A stretch of DNA of 64,000 nucleotides from Larimichthys crocea (lineage: Eukaryota; Chordata; Actinopteri; Sciaenidae). The position numbers were made by a program, and so were the translations under genes. The stretch is taken from assembly GCF_000972845.2 (NCBI RefSeq), contig NC_040022.1, forward strand, positions 12,511,711-12,575,710, read 5' to 3'. Positions 25,526 through 38,199 of this stretch are shown in pieces; position 1 is the first letter of the stretch, and each line of letters starts with the position of its first letter. Under the pieces are notes generated by a model. The model was not told the DNA's origin. It did not search any database and worked only from the letters and a program-made list of their open reading frames with translations.

Positions 25526-27839
25526 CCTGTATGCTGGAGGAGAGCCTCGCACTAAGGCTGTGCAGCAGAAGAATGGAAACTCAAGTAGGGCTCGGAGGCA
25601 GGGTGGTCTGCATCTAATAATACACCAATCAAATGTTACCACACAAAGGGCAAGTAAGGGAGGCGATCAGCTCAGTTACTACTGCTGAGTGGGATGTCAG
25701 AGAATGTGAAAATAATAATAATAATAAGACTAATAAGTGTAATTGTAGTCTTCAGGCACTACAATTTCCCAATTTCAAATCATTTGGAGATCAGGATTCT
25801 GATGACATTTCAGAAATGAACATCATCTGGTTTCAGAACTTTCTACTTACTAACAGATTGCACCCAGTCAAGGACCAGTGAAGAGGACCCAGTTGGGGTC
25901 TGGTTTACCTCCCTCCCCGACGCCTGAACACCCCGCAGTCTAATCCCAGATCCCACGCGTGCCCGCCGCAGGACAGCTGGGGTCATAACAGCGCCTGTAT
26001 GCTTTTCTGTCGCCCTCATCTTCGTGTGTACATACAAGGCCCGCAGGCATCAGGTGTGGACGGGGGGGTTCAGGTGCTGGGTGAGTCCAGAGAGGACACT
26101 CGTGTGCCAACAGCGTTTGTTGTTGCTCGGCCCCGCTACTATAGCGCAAATGGAGCGTATGCACGGAAGCACACATACACATTCTGTGAGAATACATACA
26201 CACACCTAAAAACATACTTCACACACTTCACTCCCGTGGACTTAAAGAGAGCCACTGGGGATGCAGGCCTAATCTTCCAAGAGGAGAAACAGATTTAAAA
26301 AGGGGGGGAAGGGACGCAGCTCGTGTTTATGGACGATAACAATTCAGCCGGCCAGCTCACGTGTGACGGCTGTATTAATCTGTGAATACAGAGGATGTAT
26401 ACTCTACTTATCTGACGCTGTCACTCCACATAGCATACCTCTAGGACTGCTCTGAAAATGCTCCTCTGTTGGAAACAATCAAGAGGTACAGGTGGATGCA
26501 GTGGTGGAGCAGCGTCAGATGATAACCTTAGGTTTAGGGTTACTTCACATATTTATGTTTTGCTCTACATCATGCAGCTTATGGACTGTGATTTTTGGGC
26601 CCAACCACGACCTGGACTTCTTTGGATGTCTGCAGAAACTTCGGAGCTGCTGTACGACACGCAGACTGCTTTGAAATGGTGGTTGCTAAGAAACTTCCCC
26701 TGAACTGGAAGTCTACCACGCCACCCCGCTTTACACACTGGCTCAAGGAAAATGCTGTGTATTATGCAGATGGAAAAAACTGTGGCTGCACAAACCCAAC
26801 GCACGGAACAGAGCTGAGAGAATATGGGGACCTTTTCTGGCACAGTGTCACATCACCCCACAACCACGGACAGTCTGTGAATGGCCTGGTTATTCTGGTG
26901 GGTGTGGTTTGCCCCTTCACTTTTTTAAAAGTTGTCAAAGTTAATCTGTGTGATCTGTCTGCTTCATGAGCTACAGAAACAGAAAACTTTGCTCCTGTTT
27001 GGGGTCTCTGCCGTTAAACACAATGCACTGCTGCTTTCTATCTGTGATTTGTGATGGCAGGATTTTTTATGCAGCTCCACCCAGCCAAAACCCCAAATGA
27101 GCATCTGTGGATCTCTGTTATTGGAGTTTCTTTATAACAGGTCTAACAGGAAGTTTGACCTCTCTGTGGTGAAACTAAACCCAAACATAAGTATGTCACT
27201 ATGTAAAGATAATAAGACTGTGCACTTCTTTGTAGCAAACAAAAGGAATATGCAATATGCTGTGGAAACTTTATGCTCATTTCTCTAGTTTGTCTGCTTT
27301 TGTGACAACTTTATTATCTTTCTAAATATTGGCCTTTAATTAGGTCTGACAAGAAGAAATTTGTACATATTTTATTTTGACCTCCAAATAACGAAGGAGC
27401 ACAGCCAACCCTAACAAAACACACGTGTTAAAGCTGTTTGTGGATTCTTTAACATCACAGACTCTTGTGCTTTTTAAAAAATATTATAATTGATATCTGA
27501 GCTGCCACCTCAGAGGGTACTCGGAGCTTCTCGGAGGATAAACCTCATGTGTAAGCCCCCTCTGGACTGAACTAAAGCAAAAAGAAATGTGCGAATAACA
27601 TTAAGGGAAAAAAATCTGCTCTAAAATTACAGTTTTGACATTTTCATATGTCTCACTTGGTCCGCGTCCAATGACAAGTGTTTTATATATCCAGAAATAG
27701 TATATCATAATGCCAAGAAAATCTAATATCCTTCTTTTTCCCCAGAGGAATATAAATTATTCCTTTGAAGCTAAAATCACTGTAAAAACTCGAATGTTGA
27801 CCTAGGGTTAAGACGGAGCAGCTACCTGTCCAGCTCAGC
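25525..27839. other. Intron 2 sequence, no gene seen
   Basis: Includes (AAT)n at about 25710-25730. The 124-codon open frame at 26595-26969 (plus) is low in simple repeats but matches no domain I know and has no flanking splice logic. It may lie in a decayed interspersed repeat. Confidence 0.5.
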
Positions 27840-28060
27840 TGTTATGTATAGATATCAGCTTATCCATATCCAAGTGCGGGGATGCCCTCTATAGAGTGAA
27901 AGTGATCTGAGTGGATTCCTCTGGCAGAGCTCTGCGCTCTGGTTGCCCACACAGTGGGCCGGAGTGCCACGGAAACGGCCCAGCACTGCATGGCCGCTCA
28001 CCGTGCCAACCAGGCCAGTCGCTGACACTCCTTGGATATCGCCCAGGAAAGGTACACTGA
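27840..28060. other. Candidate conserved non-coding element
   Basis: Contains ATAGATATCAGCTTATCC and a GC-balanced part with several NFI half-site-like words (GTGCCAACC, GGGCCGG). Ends before an 18-base A run at 28068-28084. Composition-based guess. Confidence 0.3.
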
Positions 28061-28929
28061 GCTAAACAAAAAAAAAAAAAAAAAGCTACGTGTCCATGGC
28101 AACTCTATTCATCTGCCTGTCTGGACAGCCCTCCGACGCAGAGATACAGTGAGGCCATTCACACACTGGAGCAGGATAGTGTACTGCTTTTGTTATGAGG
28201 TTGGACTTCTTTTCAGAACATAAAGATGTACAAAGCTAAACTATAATATGACATATGTCTTTTTCTGATAAATACAACCAAACAAACCGCTCCCATATTT
28301 CTATTACCACCAGCGAGAAAGAGAGACTTGTTTTTCTATCTTTTATGAAATTTATGCGTCAAAGCTGCCAATAAGAATTCAAATGAGTCTGAAATTATAG
28401 ACGAGAGAGTTGAGCGCTGACAGTTGACGGGCAGAATGAGAATGTTAGCATCCTGAATTATGCCTGTGAAATGGAGCTGGACGGCGAGTATGAAAAAAAG
28501 CAAAAACAGACGGAGAAAGTGAGTGAACGTGTCAGGTGATTTGATTTGATTTGAATTTGAGCAGGAGCCCGGAGCTGGACGGAGCCGTTGCCCTGAAAAG
28601 TGTGTGACGAAGGGAGACCTGAATAAAGGAGGACGGACTATTAATTATGTGGATTAACTGTGAAAGACGTGCAGAAAAATATAGTGCAGAAGTGGCTTTT
28701 ATCATGGAAGTCAATGAAGCTGCAGTCGTCATTAAAGCAGCTATAGAAAACAGTGTTAGTGTTGTTATTTCTGTCAAATCTTCCGAATCTGAGAGCAGAG
28801 CTGTGAACTACATGCTTTAAAGTGATGTGATGAAAAAAAACCCTGAGACACAGACTTCCTTTATTCTTTCTAACAGCTTGTTCAAAGTGTAAATCCCTCT
28901 CTTCATTTCTTTGTACCCCGCCTGAGTGG
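28061..28929. other. Intron 2 sequence, no gene seen
   Basis: Starts with the A run at 28068-28084. GTGTCCATGGCAAC at 28089-28102 is a near match to the RFX X-box, with one mismatch in the left half-site. No exon was recognised. Confidence 0.55.
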
Positions 28930-29370
28930 CACATTTGCCGTTCAGCTGCCTGGAGACGCGCCGGTAAGTTTATTTATTTATCCATTTCCCATTAATTAGA
29001 ACATTTTGCGCCGACAAACGAGGAACTAGTCGCATTAGCGCCTAGTTTACACCCACCTTCCCCTGACTATCGGCTCTCGGGATGCAGGAGCCGGAGAAAG
29101 TGCTTCAGGTTTCTTTTTTTTCTTTTTTTCTTTCTTCTTTTTGAAGCGATGATAATGAAGAAAAGACACCCAGGTGCACTTGTAGACGCGCATAAAAAAA
29201 AAAAAAAACACTTTGCACACTGTCTGCCAGAATTTCTGAACTCGAGTGACACGGACATATTTAAATACAGCACACAGACAAGTTAATTAGACAAGTTAGT
29301 CTCATTAAAAACTGAGCACGGGGGAGCCAGAGAAGCTAAATTTGCCATTGAAATGAGGAGAAAATAATGC
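28930..29370. other. Candidate conserved non-coding element
   Basis: Contains CCCATTAATTAGAACA, GTCGCATTAGCGCCTAG, ACAAGTTAATTAGACAAG and TTAGTCTCATTAAAAAC. The density of (C)ATTA/TAAT cores is high even for AT-rich intron. A T-rich/A-rich interruption lies at 29110-29210. Confidence 0.4.
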
Positions 29371-29379
29371 AAAACTAAA

Positions 29380-29760
29380 GGATGAGTAAATATGGAGTGC
29401 ACCTTACTGTTAGCTGCTTTATTTCACTGGGAATGGAACCCAACCCCCCCACCACTGCGACCCCATATATTCACTCTGTTATTTCAGGGAACAAAAGTGG
29501 GGCTCTCGAGGCCATGGGTGGATCCATGAAAGGAAGAAAGGAGTCTTGCTCCTGGTCCTGGCTGAATAGAGGCCTTTCACACTTAGAGAGGCCTGTTTAC
29601 TCTCCCTCAATAATGGCTCTAATTTTCTGATCATTATTGAGTAATTCCATCCACCCCCACACCCAGCGTTAAACGCTTTCTCCAATCACTCACGTCTCCG
29701 GAAAAAGGGCCCCCGTCCCCGAATGATGTACATCAGCCCTTAATCCCGACTTCCATTTCC
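29380..29760. other. Candidate conserved non-coding element
   Basis: Long complex stretch with CTCAATAATGGCTCTAATTT, CTGATCATTATTGAGTAATT and GCGTTAAACGC. The palindromic pair CTCAATAATG / CATTATTGAG is a notable inverted repeat around 29605-29642. Confidence 0.4.
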
Positions 29761-30974
29761 TGCTCTGCCTGTGAGGACGTCTACGAAGACACCTGAAGAC
29801 ATTTAGTCACAAAGACGCAAAAGCAACAATTATATCCACTAGAAACGGGGAATCATTCAGGGCTGTTAATATGTGCCACTGAGGTTTTTTTCCCCCCTCT
29901 ACATGTGGGATCATTCTCTCCTCTGATTGGAGAGGGGCAGCGCTTCATCCTCCATTTTGTTTTGGACCTGAATCCACAGCAGCACCATCACACCGAGTAA
30001 CAATGTTCGCTCTCTGCTAAAAGCCGGTGGAAAATATTTTGGAGGAAGGGGGAAAAAAAAAAAAAGAAAGAGAGAGAGAGAGAAGGAGAACACGTCTGGT
30101 AACACGATAGCTATTTTATTCAACGCAGCGACATCTCCACAAAAATAAGACCCAAGTTTACACGCTCAGCTCGGCTTTTCTGGCAACCCGCTGTGAGACA
30201 GCAACCATAGGAGTGCTGGTGGCGGTGGAAGGAAGGGGCGTAAGGGGGACGAGCAGAGGGGAATACGTGTTAAGCGAAAAACAAGGATATGGGGGGAAAA
30301 TGTTAAAATGAGAGAGAGAAAGAAAAGGATCAGAAGGAGAGAAGTTGGCAGAGACTGTGTCGGTTTGAAAAGCTGGCACCTTCTAAACAGAGCTGCAGCT
30401 TTGGGTGCCAAACGCTGCCAACCAGCCCCACTAGCCTGAATATCTGCCCTCCCCTCTCTCTTTGTTTTCAGCGTGGCATTTTGCATCATCTTTATTCTAC
30501 GCTTTTCTTTTTACTTTATATCAGCATCAGTATCATCCGAACAGCACCGACTGACATGTATTAGCATTAAACGAGAGAATAAATAAGGCAGGGGAAGATG
30601 TTTATTCATCTTTTCATTATTAGTCTTCATTTCAAGGATTTTATTTTAGTTTTTTTTTATGTAAGAGGATTTTGTTTGCGTATAATTGATCATTTTTGAA
30701 TTTGAGACGTTTTAAAATTGAAAAACAAATCCATACAAGGACGGGGACGGGGACAAGGGGGGCGGGGAGCTGTACTCGGTGGTGTCACGGTGTTCCGGTC
30801 CGGTTTTCCGTATGGAAAGAGCTGTCCCAATTACAGGGCAGTCTCTCCCTGTGCTCTGCTCCACTGGACCGAGGGAACAAGGCGCGAGGCGGACCGATCA
30901 GAATCTGGCTGCTGGGAAATGGGCCCAGAAATAAAGGAAAGAAAGCGGCTCCTCTTTCTCCTTCTCCCTTTCTC

Positions 30975-31006
<32 letters not shown>

Positions 31007-33192
31007 GTGCTGTCTTCACCTCTTCTCTTCCTGCTCTTTGCCCCTCGGCTCAAGCAGCTGAAGAAGCCAAGCCACCCCTCCTGAGCGGGGATACGTATGT
31101 TTTTAGGGGACAGACAGATTTCAGGCCTGGCGCCTGTACAGAGGGAGAGAGGGCCGCTCATGCAAACTGACACACTGAGACGAGACAGTGTTAAAATAAT
31201 GTGGTTACTTTGTGTTTTTTTAAAAGCGGGGAAATTAATTCAGGAATAGTCCAATAAAATGGTAATTATTCAACTATTAAAAAACCCTTTATTATTATTA
31301 TTATTATTTTATTGCATGCATTTGAATGCATATTATGAAGTGATTTAATTCTTGAGAAATAAATATTTCAGTTTTTTATGTCAGCTATAGCCAGTGTTAA
31401 AAAAGACAATCGAGCTGAGCTGCTAAATTACTAAAAAAATGACACCATAACATTTATTTATTAACCCTAATTACATAAATAATTAAAAATCAGTGTACAG
31501 TGAAATTAGGAAATAAAGCTAATCCATGTTGCCTACAAAAGGCACTTTCTGCTACAAGGATTTTTTCTATCTACAGAGCTAAGACCTGACCTTTGTTTCC
31601 AAATGAGCCTTAATTCAATCATATACTCAGTCTTTTGTGTATCTTTTCCAGTATTATTCACTAAACTGGATAATTACAGTGAATATGAAGCAGGTTGGCC
31701 TGCTACCAAACCCGTAGAGCTGCTCAGCAGTCGGACCTACAGAGTGGCATGGAAAGTTGTGTGAGATCGGTTAAAGGGGGTCAGAGAATCGGGGTGCCGA
31801 GCACCGGCGCAGCGTCTCACCGTCTTTTCACCGATTTATTTGATGATCGTACTGGAACAATCTGTTTACCAGCGATTCCTTACACTCCGCACACTCCACT
31901 CTTTCTTTTCTCTTTTCCCCTCCGTCTACAACACACACACACACACACACGCACGTTTCAAAAAGCAACTGGAAAAACCAGGGGCTCTGAAAATGGGCCA
32001 AAGTCGGGGCTGTCAGAGGCCCATATGCCTCAGTGCGTATTAAAAACAGCACAGTGTCACTGACGCTGTCCCGTCATGAGAGGGGCTCGCCGAAGCTCAA
32101 ACTTTATTGGGCACATTATTTCAAATGACAACAAAGCGTAAGAAAGTTTCCGTTGAAAGTGTCGGACCAGCAGTGTTTTTCACACCAGATGAATGTGGCT
32201 CCCTCGGCGCCGACACTCTCTATTTCTCTGTCGGCCCGGGTTACGGACCGGTGCCAGAACACTGGAGCACAATTCTGCTCTCAGTCCAGAAATCTCTGCT
32301 CTGCACAACACGCTCCGCCAAGGAAAAGAAGGGACTGAGAGGGATTTTTTTCTTCTTCTTTTAATCATTATGATCCCCTCTTTTCTTCTTCTGCAAACAC
32401 TCAGCGACTAACAGGACAACATGACCTGACTGTACGCTATAACACAGCGCAGCCTTTAGAAACCACACGCATGTAAAAAAAAAAAAAACAACAAACCCGG
32501 CTATGTGCTGTTTGCTCTCTCCTTCATTATGTAACTGCATCTGATAGCGTTAGCTCCTTTTGAAGCTCAGGATATTGGGCGAGGCAGATAAGATGTGTTT
32601 GATGGATTAGCGTGACGTGCAGGCGTTAAGTCTCTCAGTCTGGCTGTCTGTCTGCCTGTCCATTCCGCTCTTTGTTCGCCTCTATTAAAATCGCTCTCTT
32701 GGCCGTTTGTAACGTCAGTAGCTACGTGCAGACACATTGATGGGAAAATGAACATCTTTAGGAGCACCATCGTGGAGATACGCTGCAGTCTGGCACACGC
32801 ACACAGTTGTGTTTCGGACCTGGCCCAAGACACCTCTCTGGTTTGCAGATATGGAGAAACATCTTTTTATCATAACAGCTCGGTTAATGAAAGCTGTATG
32901 AGGCGACTCGGGCTCCAAACATGACTAATGCTGGAACCGTGCAAGCTCCGTCAGACTGACAAATACGGAACACTCGAAAAACATGACCTGATCCGATGGG
33001 GTCTCTAGGTGGAGGAAGGCCCTCAGCGCCCAACTGGCGAGCCAGACTTTTTCTTTTCAACAGACATGTGATCAAAGATGAGATCAGATCCTCTCTCTCT
33101 CTAACTCTGACTCTAACTCTCCCTCACTTCCTCCACATCCCTGAACCATTATTGTTATCATCATCAGATGCAGCAGAATCAGTGAAAAGAAC
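29761..33192. other. Intron 2 sequence with low-complexity tracts, no gene seen
   Basis: Features: a purine-rich run at 30045-30090, (CT)n at about 30975-31006, AT-rich DNA at 31190-31520, (CA)n at 31930-31951, and an A run at 32476-32488. The 150-codon frame at 30718-31170 crosses the (CT)n tract and is not credible. 32500-32640 (TTATGTAACTGCATC, GATGGATTAGCGTGACG) could be regulatory. Confidence 0.55.
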
Positions 33193-33708
33193 ATGAAACA
33201 CTTTCGGGGTCGACTCTCATCAGCCCGCGACAATTATATCATGATCTGTGTGCGTTGTGCTCGGCCAGGTATTTGTCAAAAGGGAATAGGATGGGGCTCT
33301 TTTTTGGTAGTGGAGCCTTCCTCTGCAGCTGCGGAGCAGAAGCTCAGATCAGAGTACAGCGGCTGTGATCTGTCCCGGCTCACGCTGCCCCGCCTGGAAG
33401 GACCCAAGTCTATAATTGGACAAAAGCAGAGACACATACTGTACTGTAGGGAAGCAGAAACAGAGGAGGGGGTTAGTGTGTGTGAGCGTGTATCTCCTGT
33501 TCTGTCAATCACCCCCCCTCCCCGTTCCCATATAACCCCACCTCCCCCTGCAGCTGGCGACAGTGACATCAGTGGGACAAGAGAAGTGAAACGCCAACGG
33601 CGGGGACAGGCGGGTGAGGCGGCCGCGGTCCAATCATCAGGCCTGGCAACTGATAGCTTCCGCAAGACACAGACACCCTGGAATGAGGAGCTAAGAATAA
33701 AACTGTAA
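33193..33708 (+). other. 171-codon open frame antisense to nfix intron 2, doubtful
   Basis: The longest frame in the window that is not mainly simple repeat. It begins MKHFRGRLSSARDNYIMICV, becomes proline-rich at a C-rich stretch near 33510-33550, and ends in a charged segment. No domain, signal peptide or membrane segment was recognised. CCCCTGCAG at 33545-33553 and CGG|GTGAGG at 33611-33619 could serve as splice sites on the plus strand, but nothing else supports a gene. Probably a chance frame in GC-richer DNA. Confidence 0.12.
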
Positions 33709-35413
33709 CGCTGCCACCCCAAAGGTTAGAATGGAGCCACTGCCTGTCTGTCCTCTGTAAACTCTGGTTAACCCCAGCCAGCCTCTCTGGAAAACAAGAA
33801 CAACTCTGATACAAAGTGGATGTTTTTTATTTGAGATGTTTCCTAACGTTCCATCTCTGTTCTCTCTCTTTTTCCGCCTTCTGGTCTCATCTGTGCAAGG
33901 TGCTGCGCAGGCTGCCTTTGAGGTCGCCGTGGAAAAAAAAAGAAAAGAAAAAAAGAAAAGCTGAGCAGGAACAGATTAAGAGAAGAGTCTCCCTCCCACG
34001 TCAGTGGCAAATAAAATGCACTCTGCTTTTTTAGACACGAGCAAGGCGACGAAAAAAATAGCAGAGTTCATTCATGACGGAGCCTTTGTAATGGAAAAAA
34101 AACAACAGCAAAAAAAAAAAAAAACGCTTATATTCAATTAAGGCTCTGTGAAAAACAGCCACATTTGAAAGAGACTTCTAGAAGAACACTCGTATATATT
34201 TACAAAAAGACACACAAATGTGATGCACAGACGCATGAATCGGTGGGATGGAGCCTGATGTAGTGTATGTATGGGTGAGGGTTGGAGGGAGGGGGGGGGG
34301 ACGGTGAGCGGCTGCTGGCACAGAGTGAAAAAAAAAAGAGGCTTTACTCCGAGGGGCACCAGGCTGCGCTGGGAGCTAATCTGAGCCGCGGTTCGCCACG
34401 GCGCATTGTGGAACAGGAAGAGGCGCTCACGGAGGCCCCGCAAACTCAAGCAGAGTTACACACTGAGGCTGAAAGGAGCCTGGCAAGGGGTACCCTGTCA
34501 CAGAGGAACGCTGCTCCTCCCTGCCAAGGAGAAGAATTAAGGTCCTGTAACTGTATGCCAGTGTGTGGTGAGAGACCCGGGATAATAGTAAAAGGGGCAG
34601 AGAAAGGGTCTGTAACTAATGAGACGCTCTGCGTTTACACCTGATCTACCTGCACACATCTGAGTGAAGCAGCTTCACGACAAGGAGGCAAAATACACAT
34701 TTAAATATGACATTGCATCATAAATACAATATAATATAGAAGTATTTGCTGGGCTCGGACTGTGGAAATGACATTTTCAAACATCTAAAAATATGAGAGC
34801 TGCTATTTGTCTGACACACAGCACCACCTGCACTCCTGTGCCTTCATCAGATTTCATATTTTAAATGTAATAACATCTGCACACCTCCAAAAACACAGTG
34901 CTGTTAATGGTTTAGGTTTGCAATAAAAGTGGATTTTTTTTTTTTACACAGTAATTAACCAGTAATTAAAACAGAATTATAATATTCTAAAGTGCCTTTA
35001 ATAAATGTTTTTTCTTTTGGTTTTTACGTCAGAAAAATGTGTTTTTATTTTGAAAAAGCAACAAAACATATTTAATAATTGAATATGATTGTGTTCATTT
35101 AGCTTTAACATTTTAATATTGCTGTTCAACAACAAGAGAGAATAATGATCCATGCTCAAGTATAAAATGAAATGAAGTAAGAGAGTGTGACTGTTCAGTG
35201 TGACAGAATATTCAGACTTTCTGCACGGAGCGTGTCCTCACAGAAAGAATGCATGCAGGCTTGTTTTCACATAACACTCAAATATTTTCACCACCTCTAT
35301 TTTAGCTTTATGGCCACAGCAGGAAACACGTGTGCCGAATATGGAAAAATAAAACATCCCATAAACAAACAGAAGCAGAGCCACGCTGCCATAAACAGAA
35401 AAGGCTCAACTCC

Positions 35414-35416
<3 letters not shown>

Positions 35417-35453
<37 letters not shown>
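35417..35453. repeat. (GT)n microsatellite
   Basis: About eighteen uninterrupted GT units. Confidence 0.98.
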
Positions 35454-35454
<1 letters not shown>

Positions 35455-35664
35455 TCGGGAGAATCAGACAAACACCGACGACGAGAGCAGCTCGAGTTAG
35501 TTGTGTTGAGAGCTCCTGTGTGTGTGTCCACTTATGAGTGTGACAGTGTGTGTGTGTGTGTGTGTAGAGTGGCGTAAGGCGGCTGAGGCTGCAGACAGGC
35601 TGACTCTTCCTGCCTCCTAAACTAGCTGGTACCGGGCCAGCTGTCACTGCACTCTCCAGACCAT

Positions 35665-35805
35665 CACACACACACACACAAAAGAACACACAAACACACA
35701 CATGCACACACACACACTGCTACTGATACACACCAATCTCACAATAACATACACATGGATTACAGACACATGACAAAGTGCCTCACACACACACACATGC
35801 ACACA
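35665..35805. repeat. Interrupted (CA)n block
   Basis: Short CA arrays separated by AAAAGA, AAACA, TGCA and about 60 bases of unique sequence. The complementary frames give serial valine-cysteine peptides that are not genes. Confidence 0.9.
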
Positions 35806-36153
35806 CAGATAAACAGGTCTGCAGATGCTTTTGTTTACCGATGGCAGCAGAAAACATGCACGTTTGGATTTAGACAAATTTGCACACAAATACTTGAACA
35901 AATGTACCAACGCAAACATATCTCTAGGTAAACACAGGTTTTAAGCCGGGCTGTCAAATTCTCAGAATCTCTTTAAATCAGATAGAAACATCGACCGGAA
36001 ACAAGCTTTTTTACAGATTAGGCTGCGCAGACTGGCCCTTTAAATGTCAAGATGTGGTCGTTATGTTAATTCCGACTGTTTAACGAAGGCCGCCGTTGGC
36101 TCAGCTGGGTACATAGTGAAGGGAACGGTCTAATCTTCTACTAGCATGCCAAC

Positions 36154-36175
36154 GTGTGTGTGTGTGTGTGTGTGT
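36154..36175 (-). repeat. Intronic (CA)n about 26 nt downstream of the exon 2 donor
   Basis: The transcribed (minus) strand carries about eleven CA repeats starting some 26 bases after the donor. CA-rich intronic sequence just after a 5' splice site is a known binding context for hnRNP L-type splicing regulators. Whether it acts here is inference; it may also be one of the many neutral microsatellites. Confidence 0.9.
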
Positions 36176-36181
36176 TGATTA

Positions 36182-36733
<552 letters not shown>

Positions 36734-36770
36734 CTAGTGGGGAGAGGGAGAGAGGACGAGAGGTGCTGTC
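36734..36770 (-). other. nfix: Splice acceptor and pyrimidine tract of nfix exon 2
   Basis: On the minus strand the exon is preceded by a run of C and T (TCGTCCTCTCTCCCTCTCCCC) cut only by a G near its start, then ACTAG, with AG at 36735-36734. A CCTGACA sequence about 30 bases upstream of the AG is a plausible branch point. The acceptor falls exactly before the aspartate codon that begins exon 2 throughout the NFI family, which fixes the exon start. Confidence 0.93.
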
Positions 36771-38068
36771 AGGAGGCTGAAAGGGATTTTAATTTGAAAG
36801 AGAGCATGCAAATCTTCAAAATAAAGCTGTTTTGATTATTTTCAATGAAAAAGAGGCAATAGTGAAAATATAATAAAATGTATGATGATACAATGATTAT
36901 ATTGATATTAATAGTAAAATCGAAATTATTATAATTACATGTTAATTTAAAATAGAATTACTAAAATATTTAAAATTCAAAAAAAAATCTTCAAATCTAT
37001 ATTTTATTCTGAAATGTCAAACTGTTTTATCATCATTACATTTTTAGTTAAAATACAAATAAATATGAAGCAATTCAAAAATAAATCTTAACAGTCTGAC
37101 GCCTCCTTTTTCATAAATAAACATCAAAACATTCAAGACAACAAATGCAAAAAATGAATGAATTCAAATCCAAAAGCAGCTGAAAAGCTGAGCCAAGTTG
37201 CGCTCCCGGCGTCCTGCTGGAAAAAGAAAAAGTTATTCTGCAGTACCATAATACCTTCACTACATATCTCTGGGCAACAAAGCCCAGATCTCGCCACAGC
37301 GCTCCTGTGCCAGGGTTTCCACACACCGGTCGCTCACCACCGCCAAGCTTTGCCGCCACAAGACCACTGTTGAAATGTGCCGCTAAAAGATCAGCCATAC
37401 CATTTCCTATCTGCGCTACCATGCAAAAAGGGAGCTGCAACCAGACTCACATTTCCACAACAAACTGAAAGCAGACAGAAATCACCACAGAAAACCACAC
37501 TGCTAGAGGAAGACAGACGGCCTGGTAGTTACCATTTTGCACTCTCATCATAAATTTGGCACAGGGTTTAAAGTGAAAAAAAAAATCTCCTGCACCAGTT
37601 TTTTTTTTTTTTTTTCCTCCCGCGCTCCCCAATGTAAAGCAAGTGCTGGTTTGGCAGAGTGTGGAGAATTAGCAGATGAAAAAAAAAAAAACTTGGGGGG
37701 TTGTAAAAAAAATAATTAGCAGAATATGCTGCTCACTAAAGACAGTGGGCCAAAGTTTACAACCAAAACACCCCCCCCCAAAAAAAAGCCCAAAGATTTG
37801 AGGAAGGAGCAGCAGGATCACAGCCAGCAGCTCTTTAGACAAAAAAATGACAAAAAAGACGGATTAAAAAACTTGTAGCAAATTACTGAGTAAAAATAGA
37901 AACGTTAACAGTTAACAAAAAAAACTTCAACAGCGGGCAGAGATGCACTTCAAATAAACAGTCCTTTGTGCATTCCACAAAATAAAAAAAATGAACCTTG
38001 AAAACAAACAAAAAAAATCCTTGGCAAAGTGTGAGTGGTAGTGGTGTCTGTTCTGATCCCTCGGCCCG
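36771..38068. other. Intron 1 sequence adjoining exon 2
   Basis: Very AT-rich at 36830-37110. T or A runs at 37600-37615 and 37679-37692, and a C run at 37770-37780. Nothing resembling the nine-codon canonical NFI first exon was found. Confidence 0.7.
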
Positions 38069-38133
38069 GCGCACACACACGCACACACACACACACACAC
38101 TCACACACACTCACACACACTCACACACACACA
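38069..38133. repeat. (CA)n microsatellite with regular TC interruptions
   Basis: (CA)n followed by three repeats of the ten-base unit CACACACACT, so the interruption itself is tandemly duplicated. Confidence 0.97.
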
Positions 38134-38199
38134 GATGGGGGGGCCAGGGAGAGCAGAGCACAGAATAGGGAGAAAAAAAAAAATAGAGAGCCGAATCAA

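Larger units (their letters stand above)
33709..36153. other. Intron 2 sequence nearest exon 2
   Basis: No exon 3 of nfix was found here or elsewhere at lower coordinates. Includes A-rich runs at 33935-33960 and 34111-34124, a G run at 34290-34300, AT-rich DNA at 34690-35140, (GT)n at 35417-35453 and 35546-35565, and an interrupted (CA)n block at 35665-35805. Confidence 0.65.

Noticed and set aside
26595..26969. 124-codon plus-strand frame
   Set aside because: It is not repeat-driven but has no recognisable domain, no splice context and no codon-bias cue; it is more likely decayed interspersed repeat.
36090..36120. tRNA-like A box (TTGGCTCAGCTGG) in intron 2
   Set aside because: The A-box consensus is met, but there is no B box (GGTTCGANTCC) at the right distance and no cloverleaf could be drawn, so no tRNA or tRNA-derived SINE is claimed.
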